Origin: Acidobacteriota bacterium
GTDB lineage: Bacteria > Acidobacteriota > Terriglobia > Terriglobales > Acidobacteriaceae
NCBI GenBank assembly: GCA_021846275.1
Contig: JAJZBZ010000003.1
Coordinates: forward strand, 496,001 to 560,000
Direction of reading: 5' to 3'
Length of the DNA: 64,000 bases
Shown: positions 9,255 to 17,818 of the stretch, piece after piece
How the letters are laid out: each line of letters starts with the position of its first letter
Numbering within the stretch: the stretch's first letter is position 1
Made by a program: the position numbers and the translations under genes
The notes under the pieces: generated by a model
What the model was told of the DNA's origin: nothing
Seen by the model: only the letters and a program-made list of their open reading frames with translations
The model's database searches: none

Positions 9255-10286
9255 TCACTTCGAGGCCTCAGAAAGCCGTCGCAGCGACGACGCCCGCGCC
9301 ATCAGCTTCGGCTCCAGAATCACCCGCTTCGGCTCCGGCTTCACGCGCGACTCGATCCGCTCCAGCACAATCGCCGCCGTCCGCCTGCCAATCTCCGCGC
9401 TCTGCTGGTCCATCGACGACAACGGCACGCGCAGCAGGTTGTCAAAATGCAGATTCCCGCAGCCCATCACGGCCAGATCCTCCGGAATCCGCAGCCCGGC
9501 TTCGAGCGCCGCCTGCATCGCCCCGATCGCCAGCGGATCGTTGAACGTGAACAGTCCGTCGGGACGCTCCGGCGCGCCCAGCAGTCGCCGCATCGCCTCT
9601 GCGCCATGCCGCGTCGCATCGCTGTCCACATGCTCGCCCACCGTCAGCAGTTCCTCGTGAAACGCGATTCCATGCGACGCCAGCGCGTCCCGATAGCCGC
9701 GCAGCCGCGCCTCCGCCGTGCCCACGCGCGGCCCGCGTATATGCGCGATCCGCCTGCAACCCTGCGCAATCAGGTGCTCGGTCGCCATCCGACCCGCCGC
9801 GTAGTCGTCAATCCCCACAAAATTTCCCTGTGCGCCTTCCACTGCGCGGTCGATCAGCACATACGCTCGCCCGGCCCGTTCCAGACGCTCTATCGTCCGT
9901 GCGTCGCTCGCGCAGGTGGCAATCACCAGCGCGTCCAGGTGCCGCGCCATCATCTGCTGAATCTCCCGCGCCTCGACCTCCGGCTCCTCGTCCGATGAGG
10001 CCAGCAGCAGCGAATACCCGCGTTTGCCCACCTCAGCCGAAAGCGCCACCGCCACCTCGGCAAAAAACGAATGCAGCAGCGAAGGCACCACCAGCCCGAT
10101 CAGGTAGCTGCGCCCCGTCACCAGGCTCCGCGCCATCAGGTTTGGCTGATAATCCAGTTCCTTCACCCGCTTCATCACCCGTTCCCGCGTCTCCTCGGCA
10201 ATATCCGGGTGGTCCCGCAGCACCTTCGAGATCGTCACCACCGACAATCCCAGGTCCTTCGCAATGTCTTTCATTCGTACCGTCAT
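9255..10286 (-). CDS. LacI-family transcriptional regulator
   Basis: DNA-binding sugar-responsive regulator of 343 residues. The N-terminal LacI helix-turn-helix and hinge are clear (MKDIAKDLGLSVVTISKVL through DYQPNLMARSLVTG), followed by the periplasmic-binding-protein-like effector domain (IGLVVPSLLHSFFAEV, FVGIDDYAAGRMATEHLI, FNDPLAIGAMQAAL). The track ORF starts 129 residues upstream in non-conserved sequence; the ATG at 10286 (MTVRMKDIAK) fits the family, and the ATG at 10274 is the alternative. Divergent from the dehydrogenase gene by 210 bp and placed between the two arms of a fucose locus, it probably senses fucose or a derivative and controls both arms; that ligand is inference. Confidence 0.9.
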   Translation of the reverse strand: MTVRMKDIAKDLGLSVVTISKVLRDHPDIAEETRERVMKRVKELDYQPNLMARSLVTGRSYLIGLVVPSLLHSFFAEVAVALSAEVGKRGYSLLLASSDEEPEVEAREIQQMMARHLDALVIATCASDARTIERLERAGRAYVLIDRAVEGAQGNFVGIDDYAAGRMATEHLIAQGCRRIAHIRGPRVGTAEARLRGYRDALASHGIAFHEELLTVGEHVDSDATRHGAEAMRRLLGAPERPDGLFTFNDPLAIGAMQAALEAGLRIPEDLAVMGCGNLHFDNLLRVPLSSMDQQSAEIGRRTAAIVLERIESRVKPEPKRVILEPKLMARASSLRRLSEASK

Positions 10287-10496
10287 CAACCACTCACTAT
10301 ACAGATCAGGACGATCCACCGGCTCGTCCAATCCGGCACCGGACCGCTCCTTTGCTCCCATCCACAGGGGTTCTGGTGAAAGAATGACTTTAACGATACC
10401 TGTAACATATACTGACCAGCAAACGGCATTCCCCCGCGAAACCGTTCTGTCTCCAATGTTGCCGATGCTTTCTAAACTGTTCCCGCCTGAGGTCAC
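10287..10496. promoter_or_regulatory. Divergent regulatory region with candidate LacI operators
   Basis: This region separates the regulator gene from the plus-strand fucose genes. LacI-family operators usually centre on CG within A/T-rich half sites. Three such cores occur: CTTTAACGATACC (about 10388), CAAACGGCATT (about 10419) and CGAAACCGTTCTG (10437-10449). The last is the most symmetric. None is proven and no repeat of a long identical motif was seen. Confidence 0.35.
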
Positions 10497-11564
10497 ATGC
10501 AGGCTCTTCTGATCCGCGAACCCGGCCATGCCCAGCTCACCACCGTTCCCGATCCCGTTCCCGGACCGGGCGAAGCCCTGCTGCGCGTGCGCCGCATCGG
10601 CCTCTGCGGTTCTGACCTGAACAGTTTTCGCGGCCTCAATCCGCTGGTCAGCTACCCGCGCATTCCCGGCCATGAAATCGCCGCAACAATTCTAAGCCTG
10701 CCCGACTCCCTGCCCGATTCGATGCACACGGAACTGCCGCACCCGCTCGCCGTCGGCATGGACATGACTCTTTCGCCGTACTCGCACTGCGGCCAGTGCT
10801 CCGCCTGCCTGGCGCGGCGACCCAACGCCTGCCAGCACAATCAGACCCTCGGCGTGCAGCGCGACGGCGCTCTGGCCGAACTCGTCGCCGTGCCCGTCGA
10901 GCGCCTGTTTCCGGCCACGCTCTCCCACCCGCCGCTCACGCTCGAAGAGCTTGCCCTCGTCGAGCCGCTCACCGTCGGCTTCCATGCCGTCGCCCGCGCT
11001 CAGGTGCAGTCCACGGATACGGTTCTCGTCCTCGGCTCCGGCGGTGTCGGCCTGGGTGCCGTCGCCGCAGCGGCCACGCGCGGAGCCACGGTCATCGCCG
11101 TCGATCTCAACCAGGACCGGCTCTCCGTAGCCGCGCTCGCCGGAGCCGCGCACACGCTATGTCCGGAATCCTCCGCATCGCCCGTCTCACTGGAACAACA
11201 GATTCGCGCGCTCACCGGCGGCCACGGCCCGAGCGTCGTCATCGAGGCCATCGGCACGCCGGAGACCTTTCGCGCCGCCGTCGATCTCGTCGCCTTCGCC
11301 GGTCGCGTCGTCTACATCGGCTACGCCAAGCAGCCGGTCAGCTACGAAACGCGCCTCTTCGTCCAGAAGGAGCTGGACATTCGCGGCTCGCGCAACGCGC
11401 TGCCGGAGGATTTCCACGCCGTGATGCAGATGCTCGCGGAACGCCGATTTCCGCTTCACGCCGCCATCGGATCCATCATCCCGTTCGCCGATGCTCCCGA
11501 CACATTCACTCGCTGGAAGGAGAATCCTGGCGCATTCTCCAAGATCGTAATTACACTCGACTGA
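10497..11564 (+). CDS. Zinc-dependent medium-chain alcohol dehydrogenase
   Basis: NAD(P)-dependent polyol/sugar-acid dehydrogenase of the MDR family, 355 residues. It has the catalytic-zinc region GLCGSDLNSFRG and PGHEIA, the structural-zinc cysteines HCGQCSACLARRPNACQ, and a Rossmann glycine motif VLGSGGVGLGAV followed by an acidic strand end (VIAVDLN), which favours NAD. It is the first gene of a plus-strand run with FucP, a mutarotase and an SDR, so it probably acts on a fucose-derived intermediate such as L-fuconate, like MDR enzymes for L-galactonate (LgoD/YjjN type). The substrate is inferred from neighbours only. The downstream gene begins after 21 nt. Confidence 0.85.
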   Translation: MQALLIREPGHAQLTTVPDPVPGPGEALLRVRRIGLCGSDLNSFRGLNPLVSYPRIPGHEIAATILSLPDSLPDSMHTELPHPLAVGMDMTLSPYSHCGQCSACLARRPNACQHNQTLGVQRDGALAELVAVPVERLFPATLSHPPLTLEELALVEPLTVGFHAVARAQVQSTDTVLVLGSGGVGLGAVAAAATRGATVIAVDLNQDRLSVAALAGAAHTLCPESSASPVSLEQQIRALTGGHGPSVVIEAIGTPETFRAAVDLVAFAGRVVYIGYAKQPVSYETRLFVQKELDIRGSRNALPEDFHAVMQMLAERRFPLHAAIGSIIPFADAPDTFTRWKENPGAFSKIVITLD

Positions 11565-11585
11565 CGCAGCAACTGGCCATCCATC

Positions 11586-12962
11586 ATGCACTCCAGCCCA
11601 GCCCAATCCGCACGCCCACAGAGCGCAGTTCACCACGCAACACTGGACCCCGCGCTCCGGCCGACGCTCGTTCCCTCCGGCCGCAAGCTGCTCTTCGCGC
11701 TCACCACCACGCTGTTCTTTCTCTGGGGCATACCGAACAACCTCAACGACGTGCTCATCCGCCAGTTCATGAAGTCCTTCGTGCTCACCCGTCTGGAGGC
11801 CGGGCTGGTGCAGTTCGCCTTCTATCTCGGCTACTTCGTGCTGGCCATCCCCGCCGCTCTGCTCATGCGCCGCTACGGTTACAAATCCGGATTCCTCGTC
11901 GGCCTCGCGCTCTTCTCGCTTGGCTCGTTTCTCTTCTGGCCCGCCGCGCACGTCTATCGTTTCTCGCTCTTTCTCACAGCGCTCTTCATCATCGCCGCCG
12001 GGCTTTCGTTTCTGGAGACAGCGGCCAATCCCTTCGTCGCGCAGCTCGGCCCGCCAGATTCCGCCGCGCGACGCCTCAACCTGGCTCAGGCATTCAATCC
12101 CCTCGGAGCCATCACCGGCGTCCTCGGCGGAACGATCTTCATCTTCTCCGGCATCGAGCTGACGCCCGCGCAAACCGCCATTCTTCAGGCGCGGCACGCC
12201 TACTCGGCCTATCTCCACGCCGAAACGCTGCGCGTCGTCCGGCCCTATCTGCTGCTCAGCCTCGTCACGCTGGTCATGCTGCTGCTCTTTGTGCTCACGC
12301 GCTTTCCTGCTGTTGCTCTCGAATCGCGCCTCGAAATACCCCTGGCTCACGAGCTTCCGAATGCGCCCACATCCCTGCTGCGCGCGCCGCATTTCCTGCT
12401 CGCCGTCGCCGCCCAGTTCGCCTATGTCGGCGCTCAGGTCGGCACCTGGAGCTACTTCATTCCCTACCTCATCGAATACACCCATCTGCCTGAAAAATCC
12501 GCCGGCTATCTGCTCACCGCCTCACTCGTCGCCTTCGGCATCGGGCGATTCGCCTCCGCCTGGCTGATGCGTTTCGTCCAGCCCATGCGCCTGATGACGC
12601 TCTACACCGCCGCGAACCTGATCCTGGCCACGCTCAGCGTCCTTTACCCCGGGTGGGTCGGCGCGATTGCGCTGCTCGTCAGCAGCTTCTTCATGTCGCT
12701 CATGTTTCCCACCATCTTCGCGCGCGGCCTGCGTGGACTGGGCCTGCTCACCAAACTCGCCGGCTCAGCTCTCGTCATGTCCATCGTCGGCGGAGCCGTG
12801 CTCACACTCGGCATGGGCCTGATCACGCAGCACACGCCCACGCTGGCTCCAGCCTATCTCGTGCCCTGCGCCGCCTACCTCTTTCTTTTTGTCTACTGCC
12901 TGCTCGACCAGCGCATTCACGTTCCGGAGTCCGGCTCAACCCAGGTGATTTCCACTCATTGA
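11586..12962 (+). CDS. fucP: L-fucose:H+ symporter (MFS)
   Basis: Twelve-helix major facilitator protein of 458 residues that imports L-fucose across the inner membrane. Recognition rests on the FucP/glucose-galactose family signature: FFLWGIPNNLNDVLIRQF, FYLGYFVLAIPAALLMRRYGYKSG, and FLETAANPFVAQLG with NLAQAFNPLGAITG. The first 35 residues are a hydrophilic extension before helix 1. It sits between the MDR dehydrogenase (21 nt upstream) and the RbsD/FucU gene (10 nt downstream), so co-transcription is likely. Other sugar specificities exist in this subfamily; the adjacent fucosidase and fucose dehydrogenase-like SDR favour fucose. Confidence 0.87.
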   Translation: MHSSPAQSARPQSAVHHATLDPALRPTLVPSGRKLLFALTTTLFFLWGIPNNLNDVLIRQFMKSFVLTRLEAGLVQFAFYLGYFVLAIPAALLMRRYGYKSGFLVGLALFSLGSFLFWPAAHVYRFSLFLTALFIIAAGLSFLETAANPFVAQLGPPDSAARRLNLAQAFNPLGAITGVLGGTIFIFSGIELTPAQTAILQARHAYSAYLHAETLRVVRPYLLLSLVTLVMLLLFVLTRFPAVALESRLEIPLAHELPNAPTSLLRAPHFLLAVAAQFAYVGAQVGTWSYFIPYLIEYTHLPEKSAGYLLTASLVAFGIGRFASAWLMRFVQPMRLMTLYTAANLILATLSVLYPGWVGAIALLVSSFFMSLMFPTIFARGLRGLGLLTKLAGSALVMSIVGGAVLTLGMGLITQHTPTLAPAYLVPCAAYLFLFVYCLLDQRIHVPESGSTQVISTH

Positions 12963-12972
12963 GGTCGAATTC

Positions 12973-13362
12973 ATGCTTGTTCGCGGCATTCTCAACCCTC
13001 AGATCAACTCCCTGCTCGCCCGTGTCCGCCACACGAACACGCTCGTCATCGCCGACCGTGGATTTCCCTCGTGGCCCGCCATCGAAACCATCGACATCTC
13101 GCTCACCGATGACATTCCCCGCGTGCTCGACGTGCTCGCCGCCATTCGCGCCAACTTCACCATCGGCGCGGTATTCCTGGCCACCGAATTTCAGTCCGCC
13201 AACCCCGAAGCGCGCCGCCTCGCTTTCGCCGATGCACTCAGCGGCATCCCCGTCACCTTCGAGCCGCACACTCAGTTCAAGCATCGTGTCCCGGCAGCCA
13301 CTGGCATCATACGCACCGCCGACACCACGCCCTACTCGAATCTGATCCTTGAATCCGCCTGA
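12973..13362 (+). CDS. RbsD/FucU family sugar mutarotase
   Basis: 129-residue RbsD/FucU protein that interconverts sugar anomers (D-ribose pyranase or L-fucose mutarotase). The sequence follows RbsD order: HTNTLVIADRGFPSWP (with the family His), DIPRVLDVLAAI, HTQFKHR, and the C-terminal RTADTTPYSNLILES. By residues it is nearer to RbsD than to E. coli FucU, but in this locus it probably supplies the fucose anomer used by the dehydrogenase (inference). Start ATG at 12973 is preceded by GAGGTC at seven bases, 10 nt after fucP. Confidence 0.85.
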   Translation: MLVRGILNPQINSLLARVRHTNTLVIADRGFPSWPAIETIDISLTDDIPRVLDVLAAIRANFTIGAVFLATEFQSANPEARRLAFADALSGIPVTFEPHTQFKHRVPAATGIIRTADTTPYSNLILESA

Positions 13363-13472
13363 TTCCTGCGTGCATCGGATTCTTTCAGCCACCTGCACCG
13401 CGCGGATTCCGAAGCAATGTTGCAGACGTAGTTCTCAGACCACGGTAGTTTCTGACCCACCGGAGCTTTTGC

Positions 13473-14252
13473 ATGGACCTCGAACTTCGCGACAAAGCCA
13501 TCCTCATCAGCGGCGGAGCCGCCGGCATCGGCGGAGCCATCTCCGCCGCCTGCGCCGCCGAGGGAGCGGTTCCCATCATCCTCGACCGCAACGAAGAGGT
13601 CGCGCGCGCCTTCGCCGCCCAGCTGCGCTCCGTCGGTCATCGCTGCGAACTCATTCTGCTCGACCTGAAAACCTCCGACGACTGCCGCCTGGCTGTCGAA
13701 GACGCACTGCGCCTCTGCGGCAGGATCGACGCGCTCGTAAACAACGCCGGGATCAACGATTCCGTCGGTCTTGAGCACGGCAACCCGGAGCGCTTCGCCG
13801 CCTCTGTTCACTCCAACCTCATGCACTACTACGCGCTGGCCCATTACGCTCTGCCCGCTCTCAAGCTGACCAGCGGTTCCATCGTCAACATCGCCTCCAA
13901 GGTCGCGCTCACCGGCCAGGGCAACACCTCCGGCTACGCCGCAGCCAAAGGCGCGCAGCTCGCGCTCACCCGCGAGTGGGCCGTCGAACTGCTCCCACTC
14001 GGCATTCGCGTCAACGCCATCGTGCCCGCCGAGGTCATGACCCCGCTCTATCGCCAGTGGATTGCAACCTTCCCTGAACCCGACGAGAAGCTCAAATCCA
14101 TCGAGCGCACCGTCCCGCTCGGCCACCGACTCACCACGCCGGAAGAGATCGCAGCCACTGCCGTCTTCCTGCTCTCGCCGCGCTCCAGCCACACCACCGG
14201 CCAGCAACTCCACGTCGATGGCGGCTACGTCCACCTCGACCGCGCGCTGTAG
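13473..14252 (+). CDS. SDR oxidoreductase, probable L-fucose dehydrogenase
   Basis: Short-chain dehydrogenase of 259 residues. It has the cofactor motif SGGAAGIGGAIS, NNAGIND, the active-site Ser (IVNIASKVAL) and Tyr-x3-Lys (SGYAAAKGA), ending in the usual VDGGY. The MDLELRDK start and overall length resemble bacterial L-fucose dehydrogenases that oxidise L-fucose to fuconolactone in the non-phosphorylating route. A 2-keto-3-deoxyfuconate dehydrogenase is the main alternative. CGGAGC precedes the ATG at 13473. The 110-bp gap after the mutarotase gene is longer than the other spacings and carries no gene. Fuconolactonase, fuconate dehydratase and the final hydrolase/aldolase of the route are not in the window. 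Confidence 0.8.
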   Translation: MDLELRDKAILISGGAAGIGGAISAACAAEGAVPIILDRNEEVARAFAAQLRSVGHRCELILLDLKTSDDCRLAVEDALRLCGRIDALVNNAGINDSVGLEHGNPERFAASVHSNLMHYYALAHYALPALKLTSGSIVNIASKVALTGQGNTSGYAAAKGAQLALTREWAVELLPLGIRVNAIVPAEVMTPLYRQWIATFPEPDEKLKSIERTVPLGHRLTTPEEIAATAVFLLSPRSSHTTGQQLHVDGGYVHLDRAL

Positions 14253-14303
14253 CCGCCTCCATTCGCTCTTTTCGTCGGAGATGCACCGCGCAAATCAACA
14301 GTG

Positions 14304-16331
14304 CTACCCCGCGCTCTCGCGACAAAGCGCCACCAGCGCCGCACCATAGCGCTCCACCTTCATCGGCCCAATGCCGGAAATCGACAACAGCTCGTCCAGA
14401 GTTCGCGGGCACCTCGTCGCCACGCCGCGCAGAGCCGCATCGGTCAGCACGATGAACGCGGGCTTGCCCGCCGCCTCATTCTTCCGCCACACTCGCAGTC
14501 GGTTCTCCAGTTCGGTCTGCTCGGGCGTCAACGGCGGCTTCTGCTCTGCGCCGCCGGAAGCCTTGCTCGCCGTTTTCGGCGTGGATTTTTTCTTCGCCTG
14601 TGCAACGGTCGCCGAATTCTGGTCTGTCATCCGCAGCAAAACGGGCAGCGGCTCCGGCTCGCGCCAGCTTCGTCCCTCGTGCGTCAGCGAAGCTTTGCGG
14701 TAGCTCACCTCGTCCCCTTCGGGTTTTGTAAAAGTCTCCACCGTCACCATGACCAGCCCCGCTCGCGCCAGCCCGTCCAGCAGCGCGTCAAAGACTCTCC
14801 GCTCGCCGCCACACTCCGCCTGCAATTTGCCCACTGACCGCGGTCCACCCTCCTGCAGCGCGCGCAGAATCCGCCGCAGTTGCTGCGCCTGCTCGGCATT
14901 CGGCTTGGCAAACGGCACCGCCTCAGCCGTCTCCGGCGAGCAGAAATCGCAGTGCCCGCACGGCGCGCCAGGCCTGTCTCCAAAGTGCCGCACCAGCGCC
15001 GACATCCGGCACTGCGCCGTCTCTGCAAAGCCGACCATCGCCTCCAGTTGCGCGCGCCTGTGCTCACGCTGCGCCTCGTATCCGGCGCGCCATTGCCCAG
15101 CCTCTGTGGTCCGCAGCAGCCCGCGCACCTGACCCTCCACATCGAACGCAGCAGCCCCCTGCGCCGCCAGCTTGTCCACCGCGCGGCCAAAGACCTCCGG
15201 CTCCATCTTCAGCTTCGCCCAAAGTGCCTCCGGCGGCTGCCAATCCTCCGTCAACACACGCGTCACGCACGCCAGTTCGTCGGCCATCGGATAATCCCGA
15301 TCAAAAAAACTCTCGTGAATCCTGCGATCCGCAAAGCTGTGCAGCAGGATCGCTCGCGACCGTTTTCCGTCGCGCCCAGCGCGGCCAATCTCCTGGTAAT
15401 ATGCCTCGACCGAACCCGGCAGCGACGCATGGATCACCGTGCGTATATCCGCCTTGTCGATGCCCATGCCGAAGGCGATGGTCGCCACCACAACCTCCAG
15501 TTCGCCCGCCAGAAAACTCCGCTGCACGCGCTCCCGCACGGCCGTCTCCAGCCCGGCATGATAGGCCGCCGCAGGAAACCTCTCCGCCAGTTGCTCGGCC
15601 AGTTCTTCTGCCGTCCGCCGCGACGGCGCATAGACAATCGCCGGTCGCGCCTCGGCCGCGGCCAGATAGCGGCCAATGAACTCATTCCGCTGCGGCTTCG
15701 GCATCTCCACCACTTCCAGTGCCAGATTTTCGCGCCGAAAGCCATGCACAAACAGCGCCGGGTCGGCCAGCCGCAACTGCGCCACAATATCCTGCTGCAC
15801 GCGCGGCGTCGCCGTCGCCGTCAGTGCGATGATCGGTGCCGGACGCAGCATCGGCAGCCACTCGCCCAGCGTGCGATAGTCAGGGCGAAAATCATGTCCC
15901 CAACCCGAAATGCAGTGCGCCTCATCGACCGCAATCAGTGACGGTGTCCGCCGCGCCAGCATCTCCGGAAACCCAGGCACACGCAGCCGCTCCGGCGCAA
16001 TAAAGAGAAACTGCAACGTCCCATCCAGATATTCGCGACAGGCCTGCCGCGCATCCTCGCGCGAAACGCCGGAGTGTATCCGCGCCGCGCGCAACCCATG
16101 CGAGGACAGCCGCGCCGCCTGGTCATCCATCAGCGCAATCAGCGGACTGACCACCAGCGCCGGTCCGCCGCGCGCCAGCGCCGGCAACTGATAGCAGATG
16201 CTCTTGCCCGCGCCCGTCGGCATCACCAGCAGCGCATCCTGCCCATCCGCCACCGCGCGGCAGACAGCCTCCTGATTCTCTCGAAATCCCGCAAACCCAA
16301 ACGTAGCCCGTAACAGCGAAACAAGGTCCAT
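14304..16331 (-). CDS. recQ: ATP-dependent DNA helicase RecQ
   Basis: 3'-5' DNA helicase of 675 residues for recombination and fork repair. The superfamily-2 core shows motif 0 (FGFAGFRENQ), Walker A (MPTGAGKSICYQLPAL), VSPLIALMDDQ, DEAH (IAVDEAHCISGWGHDFRPDY), TATATPRV, and motif VI (YQEIGRAGRDG). A RecQ zinc-binding cysteine set (CRMSALVRHFGD, CGHCDFC) and a winged-helix region follow. The C-terminus after a Lys/Ser-rich linker is an HRDC-like domain (LDELLSISGIGPMKVERYG). It is convergent with the SDR gene (51 bp between) and unrelated to the fucose locus. Confidence 0.93.
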   Translation of the reverse strand: MDLVSLLRATFGFAGFRENQEAVCRAVADGQDALLVMPTGAGKSICYQLPALARGGPALVVSPLIALMDDQAARLSSHGLRAARIHSGVSREDARQACREYLDGTLQFLFIAPERLRVPGFPEMLARRTPSLIAVDEAHCISGWGHDFRPDYRTLGEWLPMLRPAPIIALTATATPRVQQDIVAQLRLADPALFVHGFRRENLALEVVEMPKPQRNEFIGRYLAAAEARPAIVYAPSRRTAEELAEQLAERFPAAAYHAGLETAVRERVQRSFLAGELEVVVATIAFGMGIDKADIRTVIHASLPGSVEAYYQEIGRAGRDGKRSRAILLHSFADRRIHESFFDRDYPMADELACVTRVLTEDWQPPEALWAKLKMEPEVFGRAVDKLAAQGAAAFDVEGQVRGLLRTTEAGQWRAGYEAQREHRRAQLEAMVGFAETAQCRMSALVRHFGDRPGAPCGHCDFCSPETAEAVPFAKPNAEQAQQLRRILRALQEGGPRSVGKLQAECGGERRVFDALLDGLARAGLVMVTVETFTKPEGDEVSYRKASLTHEGRSWREPEPLPVLLRMTDQNSATVAQAKKKSTPKTASKASGGAEQKPPLTPEQTELENRLRVWRKNEAAGKPAFIVLTDAALRGVATRCPRTLDELLSISGIGPMKVERYGAALVALCRESAG

Positions 16332-16679
16332 GGCGTCTGTCTCATGGTGACACGTTGGGCCGAATCGAGGAAAACCGCCGATTGACCCAGGCTTGACGAG
16401 GGTGCAAGCGCCTCACGCATCAATCAAAATTTTCCATCGCAAAAACTGGAGACGCGCGTCAACCGCTCAAATCCTCGACTTCAAAACGGATTCGTTTCCG
16501 GGCATCGGGTCACGGAGAAATATATCCATCCAAAGGTTGATGACGGAACGACAACAGAGATCCTACCCTGTGTGCCATAGCATTCCGTCACAATTGCAGC
16601 ACCAGGGAGTAACCAATCGTCGCCTGCATTCTGTCGTACAGGTCAACTTCCATTTCTATAGAAAGAAAGGAATGTATCG
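16332..16679. other. Intergenic region upstream of the AhpD-like pair
   Basis: 348 bp between divergent recQ and the AhpD-like genes. No gene is supported. It should hold both promoters; a TTGACG at 16392 is the only obvious -35-like hexamer and has no good -10 partner that I can defend. No hairpin was seen. Confidence 0.4.
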
Positions 16680-17252
16680 ATGCCTCATATCGCCCTGCCA
16701 GAAGGGCTGCCGGGAATTCGCTCTGCCATGGCTTTTCGCCCGGAAACAGCCAAACCGCTGAACCTGCTTGTCGAAACTCTGCTCTGCGGCCCTCACACGC
16801 TCTCACCCGGTGAGCGGGAGTTGATTGCCACCTACGTCTCCTATCTCAACGACTGCTACTACTGCCAGACAATCCACGGCGCCATTGCCGCTGCGCACCT
16901 GAATGGAGATGAAGACCTGGTGAAGCGCGTGAAGGCTGATTTTGCGCACGCGCAGATCTCAGACAAGCTCAAGGCGCTGCTGGTTATCGCAGCCAAAGTC
17001 CAGAAAGGCGGAAAGCATGTCCAGGCGGAGGATGTCGCTCTGGCACGGGAAAAGGGAGCATCGGATCTGGAAATTCACGACGCGGTACTCATTGCAGCAG
17101 CCTTCTGCATGTACAACCGCTACGTGGATGGGCTGGATACGATACAGCCCCGCGATGAAGCTATGTACCGCGAACGCGGCCAGCATGTTGCACGCGAGGG
17201 CTACGTCCAAGTCAGCAAGACCTACCTGCCTGCGGAAGCAGCCACACGCTAA
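16680..17252 (+). CDS. AhpD-like / carboxymuconolactone decarboxylase family protein (first copy)
   Basis: 190-residue all-alpha protein of the AhpD-like superfamily, probably a peroxidase-linked or thiol-disulfide enzyme. It has the CxxC-His catalytic motif in NDCYYCQTIHGA and the preceding Glu (GERELIATYVS). The family is involved in alkylhydroperoxide or peroxynitrite reduction; the partner is unknown here. The ATG at 16680 follows AAAGGAATG. The next gene is a close copy whose Shine-Dalgarno overlaps this stop codon, so the pair is one transcript, and an MFS gene follows. Confidence 0.85.
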   Translation: MPHIALPEGLPGIRSAMAFRPETAKPLNLLVETLLCGPHTLSPGERELIATYVSYLNDCYYCQTIHGAIAAAHLNGDEDLVKRVKADFAHAQISDKLKALLVIAAKVQKGGKHVQAEDVALAREKGASDLEIHDAVLIAAAFCMYNRYVDGLDTIQPRDEAMYRERGQHVAREGYVQVSKTYLPAEAATR

Positions 17253-17262
17253 GGAGCATCCT

Positions 17263-17802
17263 TTGGCCCATATCGCACTTCCTGAAGAGTTGCCGGGTAT
17301 CAGCGCCGGATTCGCATTTCGCCCGGAAACAGCCAAACCGATGCGGGAGCTGGCGCATATCCTGCTGCATGACGCGCACACACTGACCGCCGGAGAGCGT
17401 GAGCTGATTGCCACGTTCGTTTCTTCACAAAACGACTGCTACTTCTGCCAGACCAGCCACGGTGCCGCTGCGGCAGCCCACCTCGGCAGCGATGAACTGG
17501 TGAAGCAGGTGAAAACAGACTTTCAAAACGCGGCGGTCACGCCGAAGATGAAAGCATTGCTGGCAATTGCGGGCAAGGTGCAGCGCGGAGGCAAGCAGGT
17601 GACAGCGGAAGACGTGGCGCAGGCGCGCCAGAAAGGTGCCAGCGATCTGGAAATTCACGACACCGTGCTGATCGCAGCGGCCTTCTGCATGTTCAACCGC
17701 TATGTCGATGGGTTGGGCACATGGCAGCCGCGCGAACAGGCAATGTATGACGACATGGGCAAGCAGCTTGCCGCTCACGGCTACTTGCGCCCCTCGCGTT
17801 GA
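17263..17802 (+). CDS. AhpD-like protein (second, tandem copy), TTG start
   Basis: 179-residue paralogue of the preceding protein, colinear along its whole length (AHIALPEELPGI, NDCYFCQTSHGA, GASDLEIHD, FCMFNRYVDGLGT). The CxxC-His site is conserved. The track ORF begins inside the upstream gene; I place the start at TTG 17263 because AAGGAG lies six bases before it and the residues AHIALPE line up with residues 3-9 of copy one. The AAGGAG overlaps the TAA of copy one, implying translational coupling. The copies differ throughout, so the duplication is not recent. Confidence 0.82.
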   Translation: MAHIALPEELPGISAGFAFRPETAKPMRELAHILLHDAHTLTAGERELIATFVSSQNDCYFCQTSHGAAAAAHLGSDELVKQVKTDFQNAAVTPKMKALLAIAGKVQRGGKQVTAEDVAQARQKGASDLEIHDTVLIAAAFCMFNRYVDGLGTWQPREQAMYDDMGKQLAAHGYLRPSR

Positions 17803-17818
17803 GATCGAGCAGCAAAGA

